A stretch of 64,000 bases of DNA from Devosia sp. (GTDB lineage: Bacteria > Pseudomonadota > Alphaproteobacteria > Rhizobiales > Devosiaceae), in NCBI RefSeq assembly GCF_014860165.1, contig NZ_JACZKG010000075.1, positions 1 to 64,000 of the forward strand. Direction: 5' to 3'. The first letter of the stretch is position 1, and each line of letters opens with the position of its first letter. This document shows positions 34,448-42,763 of the stretch, one piece after another. A program made the position numbers and the translations under genes. Below the pieces are notes generated by a model, which had not been told where the DNA came from, made no database searches, and saw only the letters and a program-made list of their open reading frames with translations.

Positions 34448-34643
34448 GACTCATGGTTTGTTAGGACAATTTTAACCAGTGAATTTACGGGGAAAGTCGC
34501 CCCCGACTCTTGATCCCGATTCCGCCGATGTCGTAAACTACATGGCATTGGGAACACGATATCTCGTGTGGCGGACCCACCTAACATACGACGCCTAGCG
34601 TTTGATGGTTGCCATGGCCATTTGGCAGCGCAATGAAGGATTC
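34448..34643. promoter_or_regulatory. gcrA: GANTC sites in the gcrA upstream region
   Basis: GACTC at 34448, GACTC at 34505, GATTC at 34518 and GATTC at 34639, four CcrM sites within 196 bases covering the likely gcrA promoter and start. In Caulobacter, gcrA transcription depends on GANTC methylation state, so cell-cycle control by methylation is likely here. The remaining gap 34291-34632 has the hairpin listed separately and no convincing gene. Confidence 0.6.
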
Positions 34644-35223
34644 TGTTTTGACGATGGTTTCAGGAGCACAATCGGCGGGCTGGACTGACGAGCGCGTCGA
34701 GACTTTGAAGAAGCTCTGGATGGAAGGCCTCTCGGCCAGCCAGATCGCCGGCGAGCTGGGCGAAGGGGTTACCCGCAACGCCGTGATCGGCAAAGTGCAT
34801 CGCCTCAAGCTGTCTGCCCGCGCCAAGCCGACCAATTCGGCACCGCGTGCGCGCCCGGCAGCCCGCCCGGCGCCGCGCCGCGTGGCCAGCCCCTCGGCCG
34901 GCATTTCGAGCATGGGTGGTGGCGCCGGCAAGGTGCGTCCACAGATGTCGTCGCGGCCGCAATCAATCGGCGCAACCGCGCTGGCGCATAATCCGGAAAT
35001 GGAGCAGCAGCTCTATGTGGCGCCTGCCGCGGCGGAACTGTTCATCCCCGAGGACAAGCGCCTGAGCCTGCTGCAGCTCACCGAAGCCACCTGCAAGTGG
35101 CCGATCGGCGATCCGCTGACCAAGGACTTCTACTTCTGCGGCCAGCATAGCCTCGAGACCGGCCCCTATTGCGAGTTCCACTCGCGCCGGGCGTACCACC
35201 AGGTCGACAAGAAGCGGCGCTGA
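34633..35223 (+). CDS. gcrA: Cell-cycle regulator GcrA
   Basis: 196 residues from the ATG at 34633. The N-terminal GcrA DNA-binding domain is plain: GWTDERVETLKKLWMEGLSASQI and GVTRNAVIGKVHRLKL. A basic, proline/alanine-rich linker follows. The C-terminal sigma-factor-binding part has a cysteine/histidine cluster (TCKWPIGDP, FYFCGQ, YCEFHSRRAY). GcrA binds sigma-70 RNA polymerase and activates promoters carrying methylated GANTC. The start is uncertain: 34609, 34633 and 34654 are all in frame, none with a good ribosome binding site, and the Caulobacter protein begins just before WTDERV. Confidence 0.93.
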   Translation: MKDSVLTMVSGAQSAGWTDERVETLKKLWMEGLSASQIAGELGEGVTRNAVIGKVHRLKLSARAKPTNSAPRARPAARPAPRRVASPSAGISSMGGGAGKVRPQMSSRPQSIGATALAHNPEMEQQLYVAPAAAELFIPEDKRLSLLQLTEATCKWPIGDPLTKDFYFCGQHSLETGPYCEFHSRRAYHQVDKKRR

Positions 35224-35244
35224 GGCGCGATCACAGAACGACGA

Positions 35245-35268
35245 AGGGCGCCACCGGGCGCCCTTTTT
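35245..35268 (+). terminator. Rho-independent terminator of gcrA
   Basis: AGGGCGCC-ACCG-GGCGCCCT followed by TTTT, 21 bases after the gcrA stop. A textbook intrinsic terminator. Confidence 0.85.
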
Positions 35269-35313
35269 GTTTGAAGTGACGAGCAGTCATCGACCTGCAA
35301 CACACCACCGCAT

Positions 35314-35398
35314 GTCACCCTTGGGCTTGACCCGAGGGCACTGTACTTAGCAGAGCGCCTGGTAAGTGAAGAGCCCTCGGGTCAAACCCGAGGGTGAC
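35314..35398. repeat. Paired palindromic repeat, GTCACCCTCGGG family (copy 1)
   Basis: GTCACCCTTGGGCTTGACCC at the left and an inverted partner, CTCGGGTCAAACCCGAGGGTGAC, at the right, separated by about 40 bases. Located between the gcrA terminator and the convergent kinase gene. Confidence 0.85.
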
Positions 35399-35441
35399 GC
35401 CCGGTGGATGGGTAACATCGAGGCGCAGCAGAGCATCGCGC

Positions 35442-36722
35442 CTAAGGCAGAAACACATCCACCCGCATGCCCTCGCCCGGCTTGCTCCTGAACGAAAGCT
35501 GCCCGCGATGGCGGTTGACGATGTGCTTGACGATGGCGAGGCCAAGGCCCGTGCCCTTCTTCTTGCGGCTGACCTCGGCATCGATGCGGTAGAACCGTTC
35601 GGTCAAGCGCGGCACATGCTCGGGCTCGACGCCCGGGCCGTGGTCGATGACAGTTACCTGATGCTGAAAACCCGGCCGGCCGGCCGGGGCGAGGCTCACC
35701 TCGACATACTTGCCGCTCGCGCCATACTTGACCGCATTGTCCAGCAGGTTCTCGAACACTTCATAAAGCTGGCCCCGATCGCCGGTCGTGATGCTCGGGC
35801 CCTCGAACAGGCTCAGACGGATTTCGACATCGGCCGCCTTGGCCTGCATCATCAGCCCCTCGCGCACTTCGCGCAGCAGGGCTGCCAGGTCGATGCTGCC
35901 GGTGGGCCGCACATGCTGGTGCATCTCGATGCGCGACAGGCTCAGGAGGTCGTCGATCAGCTTGCTCATGCGCTCGGCCTGGCCGCGCATGATGCCGAGG
36001 AATTTTTCCCGCGCGGCGGCATCCTTGGCGGCCGGCCCGAGCAGCGTATCGATGAAGCCGCGCAACGAGGCGAGCGGCGTCCGCAATTCATGGCTGGCAT
36101 TGGCGATGAAATCGGAGCGCAGCGCATCGACGCGCTTGAGCTCGGTGAGGCTCTGGAATGTCACCACCAGTTGCCTGTTGTCGTCGGCGAACCAGTCGCG
36201 GCCGGTCCGGCGCAGCGGCGACACCACGACCTTGTCCCAGGTTTCGGACGGCACCGTCTCATGCAGCTCGACCGTGTGGACCGCACCGCCACGCATGGCC
36301 AGGTCGATGGCCCCGACCAGTTCGGGATTGCGCAGCGAGAAGGTGATCGGGTTGCCATTGCTCACCGAAGGGAACTGCCGGCGGGCTGCCGCATTGGCGT
36401 GAAGCACGACGCTGCGGCGGTCGAGCACCAGGCAAGGATCGGCCAGGGCGTCGGCAAAGGCAAAGACCGCGTCATCCGCAGCGGCGGCCGGGTGCGGCGT
36501 CTCGACCATCTGCGTCACCGTGACGGTGTTGCCTGGGAGCACGAGGACAGCCGCCAAAATGGCCAGATAGCCAAGCAGGGCCGCGACAATGCCGACCTCG
36601 CCAAACAGCGCCAGGCCGATGAAGACGGCAAGGATGCCGGCCAGCAGGCCGCCCTGCGCAGCCAGGCGTGCCAGCGCCACCGTCAGGGGCGAGATGGGGC
36701 GGGTCGCCCGGAGGTCATCCAT
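35442..36722 (-). CDS. Sensor histidine kinase, PhoR-like
   Basis: 426 residues. Two membrane helices at about 20-62 have almost no periplasmic loop, as in PhoR. A PAS-like region at 85-190 follows, then the HisKA domain with the phospho-acceptor histidine 211 (NASHELRTPLASL) and a HATPase domain with the N box ENLLDNAVKYG, G1 DHGPGV, the F box RFYRID and G2 GTGLGLAIVKH. This layout matches the phosphate-starvation kinase PhoR, but no phoB or pst genes are in the window. It is divergent from a polyphosphate kinase gene, which fits phosphate regulation. The name remains tentative. Confidence 0.82.
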   Translation of the reverse strand: MDDLRATRPISPLTVALARLAAQGGLLAGILAVFIGLALFGEVGIVAALLGYLAILAAVLVLPGNTVTVTQMVETPHPAAAADDAVFAFADALADPCLVLDRRSVVLHANAAARRQFPSVSNGNPITFSLRNPELVGAIDLAMRGGAVHTVELHETVPSETWDKVVVSPLRRTGRDWFADDNRQLVVTFQSLTELKRVDALRSDFIANASHELRTPLASLRGFIDTLLGPAAKDAAAREKFLGIMRGQAERMSKLIDDLLSLSRIEMHQHVRPTGSIDLAALLREVREGLMMQAKAADVEIRLSLFEGPSITTGDRGQLYEVFENLLDNAVKYGASGKYVEVSLAPAGRPGFQHQVTVIDHGPGVEPEHVPRLTERFYRIDAEVSRKKKGTGLGLAIVKHIVNRHRGQLSFRSKPGEGMRVDVFLP

Positions 36723-36812
36723 GTTTTGTTTCTGAGAATCAGCCAGTTGCGAGGCCCCTTGCGCGCGGGGGCGCCTTCATAGCACGGTGAAGATGACAAC
36801 GGAGAGACACCT

Positions 36813-37670
36813 GTGACCGACCCTCTTGATGGTTTCGACCTCGAAAATCCGGAACTGCCCAAGGCGATCAAGAAACGTGCGATGACCTCAGGCGGCTATC
36901 CTTACGAGGATAAGCTGGATGGCGACATCTATGAAGCGCAGATGTATGAGCTGCAAAAGCAACTGGTATTGCTGCAGGCGCACCTGGCCACATCGGGCGA
37001 GCGCATCATGATCGTGTTCGAGGGGCGGGATGCTGCGGGCAAGGGCGGCACCATCAAGACCTATCTCGAAAACCTCAATCCCCGCTACAACCTCATCGCC
37101 GCCCTGCCCAAGCCGAATGACCGCGAACGCACGCAATGGTATTTCCAGCGCTATGTCGACTGGCTGCCGGCCGCCGGGGAAACCGTGCTGTTCGACCGCT
37201 CCTGGTATAACCGGGCGGGTGTCGAGAAGGTCATGGGCTTTGCCACGCCCGAGCAGGTCGAGCACTTCCTCGATGAAGCGCCGGAATTCGAGAAGCGCAT
37301 CACCAATGACGGCATCCATCTGTTCAAGTTCTGGCTGTCGATCGGTCGCGAAATGCAGCTTAAGCGCTTCCATGACCGCCGCCACGATCCGCTCAAGATA
37401 TGGAAACTCTCGCCCATCGACATGGAGGCCCTGCACAAGTGGGACGCCTATACCGCGGCCCGCGACGAGATGCTCAAGCGCACCGATTGCCCGCACGCGC
37501 CCTGGACCGTCATCCGCGCCAACGACAAGCGCCGTGGCCGCATCAATGTCATCCAGACTGTGCTCAAGGGCCTCGCCTATACCGGCAAGGACGAGAAGGC
37601 CATCGGGGAATTTGATCCGAACATCACGATGAGCGCCGAGGATTTTCTGAGGCTGAAGAAGACCGACTAG
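36813..37670 (+). CDS. ppk2: Polyphosphate kinase 2
   Basis: 285 residues from a GTG start with GGAGAG six bases upstream (36801-36806). One-domain PPK2 signatures are all present: Walker A GRDAAGKGG (71-79), the lid region KPNDRERTQWYFQRY and Walker B LFDRSWYNRAGVE. PPK2 enzymes use polyphosphate to phosphorylate nucleoside mono- or diphosphates, or the reverse. It is divergent from the PhoR-like kinase gene across 90 bases, so both may answer to phosphate supply. Confidence 0.95.
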   Translation: MTDPLDGFDLENPELPKAIKKRAMTSGGYPYEDKLDGDIYEAQMYELQKQLVLLQAHLATSGERIMIVFEGRDAAGKGGTIKTYLENLNPRYNLIAALPKPNDRERTQWYFQRYVDWLPAAGETVLFDRSWYNRAGVEKVMGFATPEQVEHFLDEAPEFEKRITNDGIHLFKFWLSIGREMQLKRFHDRRHDPLKIWKLSPIDMEALHKWDAYTAARDEMLKRTDCPHAPWTVIRANDKRRGRINVIQTVLKGLAYTGKDEKAIGEFDPNITMSAEDFLRLKKTD

Positions 37671-37696
37671 CTTGGCCGCATTCCCACCCAACGGCC

Positions 37697-37781
37697 GTCA
37701 CCCTCGGGTTTGACCCGAGGGCTCTTCATTTTTCGAACGCTTCGCAAAGTCCAACGCCCTCGGGCCAAGCCCGAGGGTAAC
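37697..37781. repeat. Paired palindromic repeat, GTCACCCTCGGG family (copy 2)
   Basis: GTCACCCTCGGGTTTGACCC and the inverted partner CCCTCGGGCCAAGCCCGAGG ending GGTAAC. It lies between two convergent genes, ppk2 and the RpiR-type regulator. Confidence 0.85.
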
Positions 37782-37824
37782 GATCCAGCGTGTGAATTCA
37801 ACATGAGGACACCCTTGGCATCCC

Positions 37825-38661
37825 CTACACGCCCTCGATGCTGCCCATCCGCTTGCTGGCGGTGGGCCAACTCAGTTCGGTGGTGCGAGCGATCACCGCT
37901 TCGACCACGGTGAACAGCGCGCCATTGGCGTCCCAGGTGCGCCCCATATCGGTCCGGCAGGGCAGCACCAGCTTGGCGAAGCGGCTGACCGGGCTCATCC
38001 ACTCATCGGTAACAAGCACGATCTGTGCCCGGCGGGCGGCCAGCTCGACGGAGACATCGACAAGCCCCGGATCATAGCGCCGGACATCGAAGATGATGGC
38101 GACGTCGCCCGGCTTGACGTCGATCAACTGGTCGGCGCGGGTGGCGACGCGCCCGTCGAGCCGCCGCACGCTCTGCCGGATCAGGCGCAGATGGGCCTCC
38201 ATATAGCCGGCGACGAAATCGGTGAACCGGCCGCCGGCCAGCCAGCAGGCCCCTCTTGTATCGGCCAGCCGCTCGCAGACTTCCTCGAATTCGGATGCTG
38301 GGATGAGCGACGCCGAACCGCGCAGGTTTTCGATCTCCTGGGTCACGAACCGGTCGAGAAAATTCTTGTCCCCCGCCGGCTGGCCGCTGGCAGACTGGCT
38401 GCGCTGCAGGGGCGACTTGGAGCGTTCCTCTAGTTCCTCGCGCAGGGCCCGCTGGAAATCGGGATAGGATTTGTAGCCCAGTTGCGCCACGAAGCGCAGG
38501 ACGGTGGCCGAACTCGCGCCGGCCTGCTGGGCGAACTCGGCGACCGGGGCCAGGCCCAAGGTCGGATAGGACCCCAGAAGCCCCCGCGCCGCCCGCTTTT
38601 CCGCTGCCGTCAGCCGATGGATCGCGTCGTGGATACGCCCCGCGACCGATTTCCCCTCCAT
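37825..38661 (-). CDS. RpiR/MurR-family transcriptional regulator
   Basis: About 278 residues from the ATG at 38661, which has AGAGGGG upstream. An open extension to 38796 runs into the opposite gene. The N-terminal RpiR helix-turn-helix (EFAQQAGASSATVLRFVAQLGYKSYPDFQ) is followed by a SIS domain (residues 120-260). RpiR proteins usually sense phosphosugars, but members controlling amino-compound catabolism are common in Hyphomicrobiales. It is divergent from the permease/ligase/dehydrogenase cluster and probably controls it from the 92-base gap. Confidence 0.87.
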   Translation of the reverse strand: MEGKSVAGRIHDAIHRLTAAEKRAARGLLGSYPTLGLAPVAEFAQQAGASSATVLRFVAQLGYKSYPDFQRALREELEERSKSPLQRSQSASGQPAGDKNFLDRFVTQEIENLRGSASLIPASEFEEVCERLADTRGACWLAGGRFTDFVAGYMEAHLRLIRQSVRRLDGRVATRADQLIDVKPGDVAIIFDVRRYDPGLVDVSVELAARRAQIVLVTDEWMSPVSRFAKLVLPCRTDMGRTWDANGALFTVVEAVIARTTELSWPTASKRMGSIEGV

Positions 38662-38753
38662 GCGCCCCTCTGAATTTGTGATTTCAGCATTGACAGTTTT
38701 GAGCAATGTGGAACTACTGATACAGAAGTTAATCGGCCATGCGTAGAGGCTAA

Positions 38754-39524
38754 ATGGATATTGGCGGGCAAAAGGCGGTGCTGGTTTCCAATGCACGGGG
38801 GCGGTCGCCCTTCGTCATCGTCTGCGACCATGCCAGCAACCGCATTCCGGAAAAGTACGGCACGATGGGCCTCACACAGGCCGAACGAGTGAGCCATATC
38901 GCCTGGGACCCGGGTGCACTGGCCGTCAGCCGCCGGCTTTCCGAATTGCTGGATGCCCCCCTGGTGCAATCCACCGTGTCGCGCATCGTCATCGACTGCA
39001 ACCGCGACCTGGATGCACCGGACCTGATCTGGACCCTGTCCGAGACGACGCGCATCGCCGCCAATGAGAACCTGCCTCCCGAGGAGCGCCAGTATCGGAT
39101 CGAGCATTTCCACAAGCCCTACCATGCGTCCATCGAGACGCTGCTGGAGGCGCGGCGCCATGCCGGACAGGAAACCGTGCTGGTCTGCATGCACTCCTTC
39201 ACTCCGGTCTATCACGGCGTGGCGCGGCCCTGGCCCATCGGGCTGATCCATGGCGCGGACCCCGCCTATACCCGGGCGCTGTTCGATGCGCTGACCGATG
39301 CGGAGCCCGGCCTCAACATCGGCTGGAACGAGCCTTATGCGGCGCTCAACGGCGTCACCCTGACGCTGGAGAAGCATGGCGACGGGCGGGGGCTCGACGC
39401 CACCATGATCGAAATCCGCAATGACGAAATTCTCGAACCTGCCGGCGTGACCCTGTGGTCGACCCGGCTGGCCCGTTGCCTCGAAGCGGCGCGGCAGGCG
39501 CGCAAAGGGGCAATGGCAGTCTAG
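38754..39524 (+). CDS. N-formylglutamate amidohydrolase family enzyme
   Basis: 256 residues with the family opening (FVIVCDHASNRIPEKYG) and the later MHSFTPVYHG segment. Known members hydrolyse N-formylglutamate to glutamate and formate in histidine breakdown. No hut genes are nearby. It is instead the first gene of a cluster with a permease, a glutamine-synthetase-like ligase and two dehydrogenases. A hydrolase acting on an N-acylated or gamma-glutamyl amino acid would complete that pathway. Substrate reassignment is inference. Confidence 0.82.
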   Translation: MDIGGQKAVLVSNARGRSPFVIVCDHASNRIPEKYGTMGLTQAERVSHIAWDPGALAVSRRLSELLDAPLVQSTVSRIVIDCNRDLDAPDLIWTLSETTRIAANENLPPEERQYRIEHFHKPYHASIETLLEARRHAGQETVLVCMHSFTPVYHGVARPWPIGLIHGADPAYTRALFDALTDAEPGLNIGWNEPYAALNGVTLTLEKHGDGRGLDATMIEIRNDEILEPAGVTLWSTRLARCLEAARQARKGAMAV

Positions 39525-39558
39525 ACTTAACCGTGGGCTACTTCAGGGGGACGTGACT

Positions 39559-41067
39559 ATGACTGATACCAAGAGGGTCGGCAGTGTCGCCTATGCGACG
39601 CGCGACAAGGACTATTTCGCAAAGCGCGGGCTCGAACGCTATGCCGGCATCTGGTCGCTGTGGGCATTGGGTGTGGGCGCGGTGATTTCCGGCCATTTCT
39701 CTGGCTGGAACTTCGGCTTTGCCACCGGCGGCTGGGGCGGCATGCTGGTTGCCGGCGGCATCATCGCCATCATGTATATGGGCCTGGTCTCCTCGATCGC
39801 CGAAATGAGCCCTGCTTTGCCCCATACCGGGGCGGCCTATTCCTTCGCCCGCACCTCCATGGGGCCATGGGGTGGGTTCGTCACGGGTCTCTTTGAAAAC
39901 GTCGAATATGTGCTTACCCCGGCGGTGATCGTTACCTTCATATCGGGCTATTTCGGCTCGATTACCGGCATGGATACATCGCTCTACCCGATCCTGTGGA
40001 TCGTCTTCTACGCGGTGTTCCTCGCTCTCAACATCTATGGCGTGGCGTTGAGCTACAAGGTGACGCTGGTCGTCACCCTGATCTCTTTGGCCGTGCTGGT
40101 GGTGTTCTGGATCTCGGCCATTCCCAACATGGATTTTGGCCGCTGGGCGCTCAATATCGGTGTCGGCGTAGACGGCAAGGCCGTCGAGTTGCCTGAGGGC
40201 AACGGCTCCTGGTTCCCCTTTGGCTGGCAGGGCGTGCTTGCCACGCTGCCCTTCGCGGTTTGGCTGTTTCTTGCCATCGAGCAGGTGCCGCTGGCTGCCG
40301 AGGAATCGGTCGATCCCAAGCGTGACCTGCCGCGCGGCATCCTGCTGGGCTTTGCCACGCTCGTGCTGTCGGCCTTCATGATTGTGCTGCTCAACCCGTC
40401 GGTGAACGGCATCGGCAGCTTCGCGCTCGGCACCTCGCTCGAGCCACTGCTCGACGGCTTCCGCGCCATCTATGGCGATGCGGGCGCAACGGTCCTGGGC
40501 ATCGTGGCCCTCACCGGCCTCATCGCCTCGTTCCACACCATCCTCTATGCGCAGGGCCGCCAGGTCTATTCGCTGAGCCGTGCCGGCTACTTTCCGTCGG
40601 CCCTCTCGGTGACGCATGAAAAGTACAAGACCCCGCATATCGCCATGATATCAGGGGCGCTGCTGGGCCTGGCCGTGATGCTGATCATCTGGTTCGCCAA
40701 TGGCGGCGGCGGCGGTGGCGAAACCCAGCTGGGCGACGACATCATCGGCACGGTGCTGCTCAACATGGCCGTGTTTGGCGCGATGCTGAGCTACATTATG
40801 CAGGCGCTCAGCTTCATCATCCTGCGGCGCAACCAGCCCAATATCGAGCGGCCGTTCCGCTCGCCGCTGGGCATTCCTGGCGCCATCGTCACAATCATCA
40901 TCGCGGCGATAACGCTGTACTACCAGATGCAGGACCCCAACTTCTTCAAGGGCGTGATCTGGGTGGTGCTGTGGTGCGCTGTTGGCATCGTCTACTTCGC
41001 CGCCATCGGCCGCAACAAGCTGATCCTGTCGCCTGAGGAAGAGTTCGCCCTGGCGCACAAGGCGTAA
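39559..41067 (+). CDS. APC-family amino acid/amine permease, ethanolamine-permease-like
   Basis: About 502 residues with twelve predicted helices. The ATG at 39559 is chosen with GGGGG eight bases upstream. A GTG six bases earlier is too close to that site. The first helix (GIWSLWALGVGAVISGHFSGWNFG) and the FLAIEQVPLAAEESVDPKRDLPRG segment are characteristic of the ethanolamine permease branch of the APC superfamily. A proton-coupled importer for ethanolamine or a similar small amine is likely. It lies 34 bases after the amidohydrolase gene in the same direction. Confidence 0.8.
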   Translation: MTDTKRVGSVAYATRDKDYFAKRGLERYAGIWSLWALGVGAVISGHFSGWNFGFATGGWGGMLVAGGIIAIMYMGLVSSIAEMSPALPHTGAAYSFARTSMGPWGGFVTGLFENVEYVLTPAVIVTFISGYFGSITGMDTSLYPILWIVFYAVFLALNIYGVALSYKVTLVVTLISLAVLVVFWISAIPNMDFGRWALNIGVGVDGKAVELPEGNGSWFPFGWQGVLATLPFAVWLFLAIEQVPLAAEESVDPKRDLPRGILLGFATLVLSAFMIVLLNPSVNGIGSFALGTSLEPLLDGFRAIYGDAGATVLGIVALTGLIASFHTILYAQGRQVYSLSRAGYFPSALSVTHEKYKTPHIAMISGALLGLAVMLIIWFANGGGGGGETQLGDDIIGTVLLNMAVFGAMLSYIMQALSFIILRRNQPNIERPFRSPLGIPGAIVTIIIAAITLYYQMQDPNFFKGVIWVVLWCAVGIVYFAAIGRNKLILSPEEEFALAHKA

Positions 41068-41112
41068 AGCTAACGAGGGCGCGGTCACGCACTGCGCCCT
41101 CCCACCCCCGAT

Positions 41113-41211
41113 GTCATTCCGGCGCAGGCCGGAATCCATGCGGTGACCCTTCCCCGCGCTGGGTGCATGCGGAACACCACGGACATGGATCCCGGCCTGC
41201 GCCGGGATGAC
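41113..41211. repeat. Paired palindromic repeat, GTCATTCCCGCG family variant (copy 3)
   Basis: GTCATTCCGGCGCAGGCCGG at the left and GGCCTGCGCCGGGATGAC at the right, a GC-shifted variant of the family, between the permease and ligase genes. Confidence 0.8.
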
Positions 41212-41243
41212 CCGGCGGGGATCGACCAAACGAGGAGATTTTC

Positions 41244-42605
41244 ATGGCCTACACTCTTGCCGAACTGCGCAAGGACGTCGCAGCGGGCAGCATCGATACC
41301 GTGCTCGTCGCCTTCCCCGACATGCAGGGGCGGATGATCGGCAAGCGCTTCCAGGCCGAGTATTTCCTCGAAGTCGCCAATGACGAAACCCATGGCTGCG
41401 ACTATCTCCTCGCCGACGATATCGACATGGAGCCCGTCCCCGGCTACGAGGCCGCCAACTGGGGCAAGGGCTATGGCGATTTCGTCATGAAGCCGGACCT
41501 CGATACGCTGATGAAGGCCAACTGGCTCGACGGCACCGCGATCGTGCTCTGCGATCTCAGCGACCACCACCATCACGAGCCGATTGTCCACAGCCCGCGC
41601 GCCATCCTCAAGGCGCAGATCGCGCGCCTTGCCGCCATGGGCTACACCGCCAATGCGGCCACCGAGCTCGAATTCTACCTGTTCGACGAGGACTACCGCA
41701 CCATCGCGCAAAATGGCCATGCCAGGGCGCAGACGGCGGGCGACTACATTCAGGATTACCACATCTTCCAGACCACCAAGGAAGAAGGCGTGATGCGGGC
41801 CCTGCGTAAGCACCTGCAGGCTTCCGGCATTCCGGTGGAAAGCTCGAAGGGTGAATGGGGCCCCGGCCAGGAAGAAATCAACGTCAAATATGCCGATGCC
41901 CTCACCATGGCCGATCGCCATGTGGTGCTCAAGAACGCCACCAAGGAAATCGCCTGGTCACAGGGCAAGGCCGTGACGTTCATGGCCAAGTGGGATTACA
42001 CCCTCGCTGGCTCATCGAGCCACATCCATATGTCGCTGGCCGACAAATCCGGCAAGCCGCTCTTCGTTGACGGCAAGGACGAGCGCGGCATGAGCGACCT
42101 CATGAAGCATTTCATGGCCGGCCAGCTCGCCTATGCGCGCGACATCACCTATTTCCTCGCGCCCTATATCAACAGCTATAAGCGCTTCCAGGCGGGCACT
42201 TTCGCGCCCACCAAGGCGATCTGGTCGCCGGATAACCGCACGGCCGGCTTCCGCCTCTGCGGCGAGCATTCCAAATCCATCCGCGTCGAATGCCGCATGG
42301 GCGGCGCCGACCTCAACCCCTATCTCGCCATCGCGGCCCTGATCGCTGCCGGCATCAAGGGCATCGAGGACAAGATGCCGCTCGAGCCGGCCTTTGTCGG
42401 CGACGCCTATATCACCAAGAAGCTGCGCGAGATTCCCAAGACGCTGCGCGAGGCGACCGACACGCTGCGCAAGTCAAAGATGCTTAAGGACGCGTTTGGC
42501 GAACAGGTCATCGGCCATTATGTGCATACGGCGGAGTGGGAGCAGTTCGAGTATGATCGGCGGGTGACCGATTGGGAGCTGAAACGCGGGTTTGAGCGGA
42601 GCTGA
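41244..42605 (+). CDS. Glutamine-synthetase-like gamma-glutamyl-amine ligase
   Basis: 453 residues starting after AGGAG. The GS catalytic core is present: ELEFYLFDE, EWGPGQEEIN, the nucleotide-binding GSSSHIHMSL, and NSYKRFQAGTFAPTKAIW followed by SIRVECRMGGADLNPYLA. Spacing and the PGYEAANWGKGYGDF N-terminus resemble the GlnA3/GlnA4/PuuA-type ligases that join glutamate to amines rather than to ammonia. With an ethanolamine-type permease upstream and alcohol and aldehyde dehydrogenases downstream, gamma-glutamylethanolamide synthesis is the best guess. The amine cannot be read directly from sequence. Confidence 0.83.
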   Translation: MAYTLAELRKDVAAGSIDTVLVAFPDMQGRMIGKRFQAEYFLEVANDETHGCDYLLADDIDMEPVPGYEAANWGKGYGDFVMKPDLDTLMKANWLDGTAIVLCDLSDHHHHEPIVHSPRAILKAQIARLAAMGYTANAATELEFYLFDEDYRTIAQNGHARAQTAGDYIQDYHIFQTTKEEGVMRALRKHLQASGIPVESSKGEWGPGQEEINVKYADALTMADRHVVLKNATKEIAWSQGKAVTFMAKWDYTLAGSSSHIHMSLADKSGKPLFVDGKDERGMSDLMKHFMAGQLAYARDITYFLAPYINSYKRFQAGTFAPTKAIWSPDNRTAGFRLCGEHSKSIRVECRMGGADLNPYLAIAALIAAGIKGIEDKMPLEPAFVGDAYITKKLREIPKTLREATDTLRKSKMLKDAFGEQVIGHYVHTAEWEQFEYDRRVTDWELKRGFERS

Positions 42606-42674
42606 TCCCGATTGTCGCCCCGTCCGGCAGGCACTAAAGACCTGGCCACCACTGCGTCGCATACCACCCACGAC

Positions 42675-42740
42675 GTCATTCCCGCGCAGGCGGGAATCCA
42701 CCTTTGCGGAAGAATGGATTCCCGCCTGCGCGGGAATGAC
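42675..42740. repeat. Paired palindromic repeat, GTCATTCCCGCG family (copy 4)
   Basis: GTCATTCCCGCGCAGGCGGG and CCCGCCTGCGCGGGAATGAC around a 20-base centre, nearly perfect. Located between the ligase and aldehyde dehydrogenase genes. Confidence 0.9.
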
Positions 42741-42763
42741 GCTGAGATAGAAGGCCAAACACC

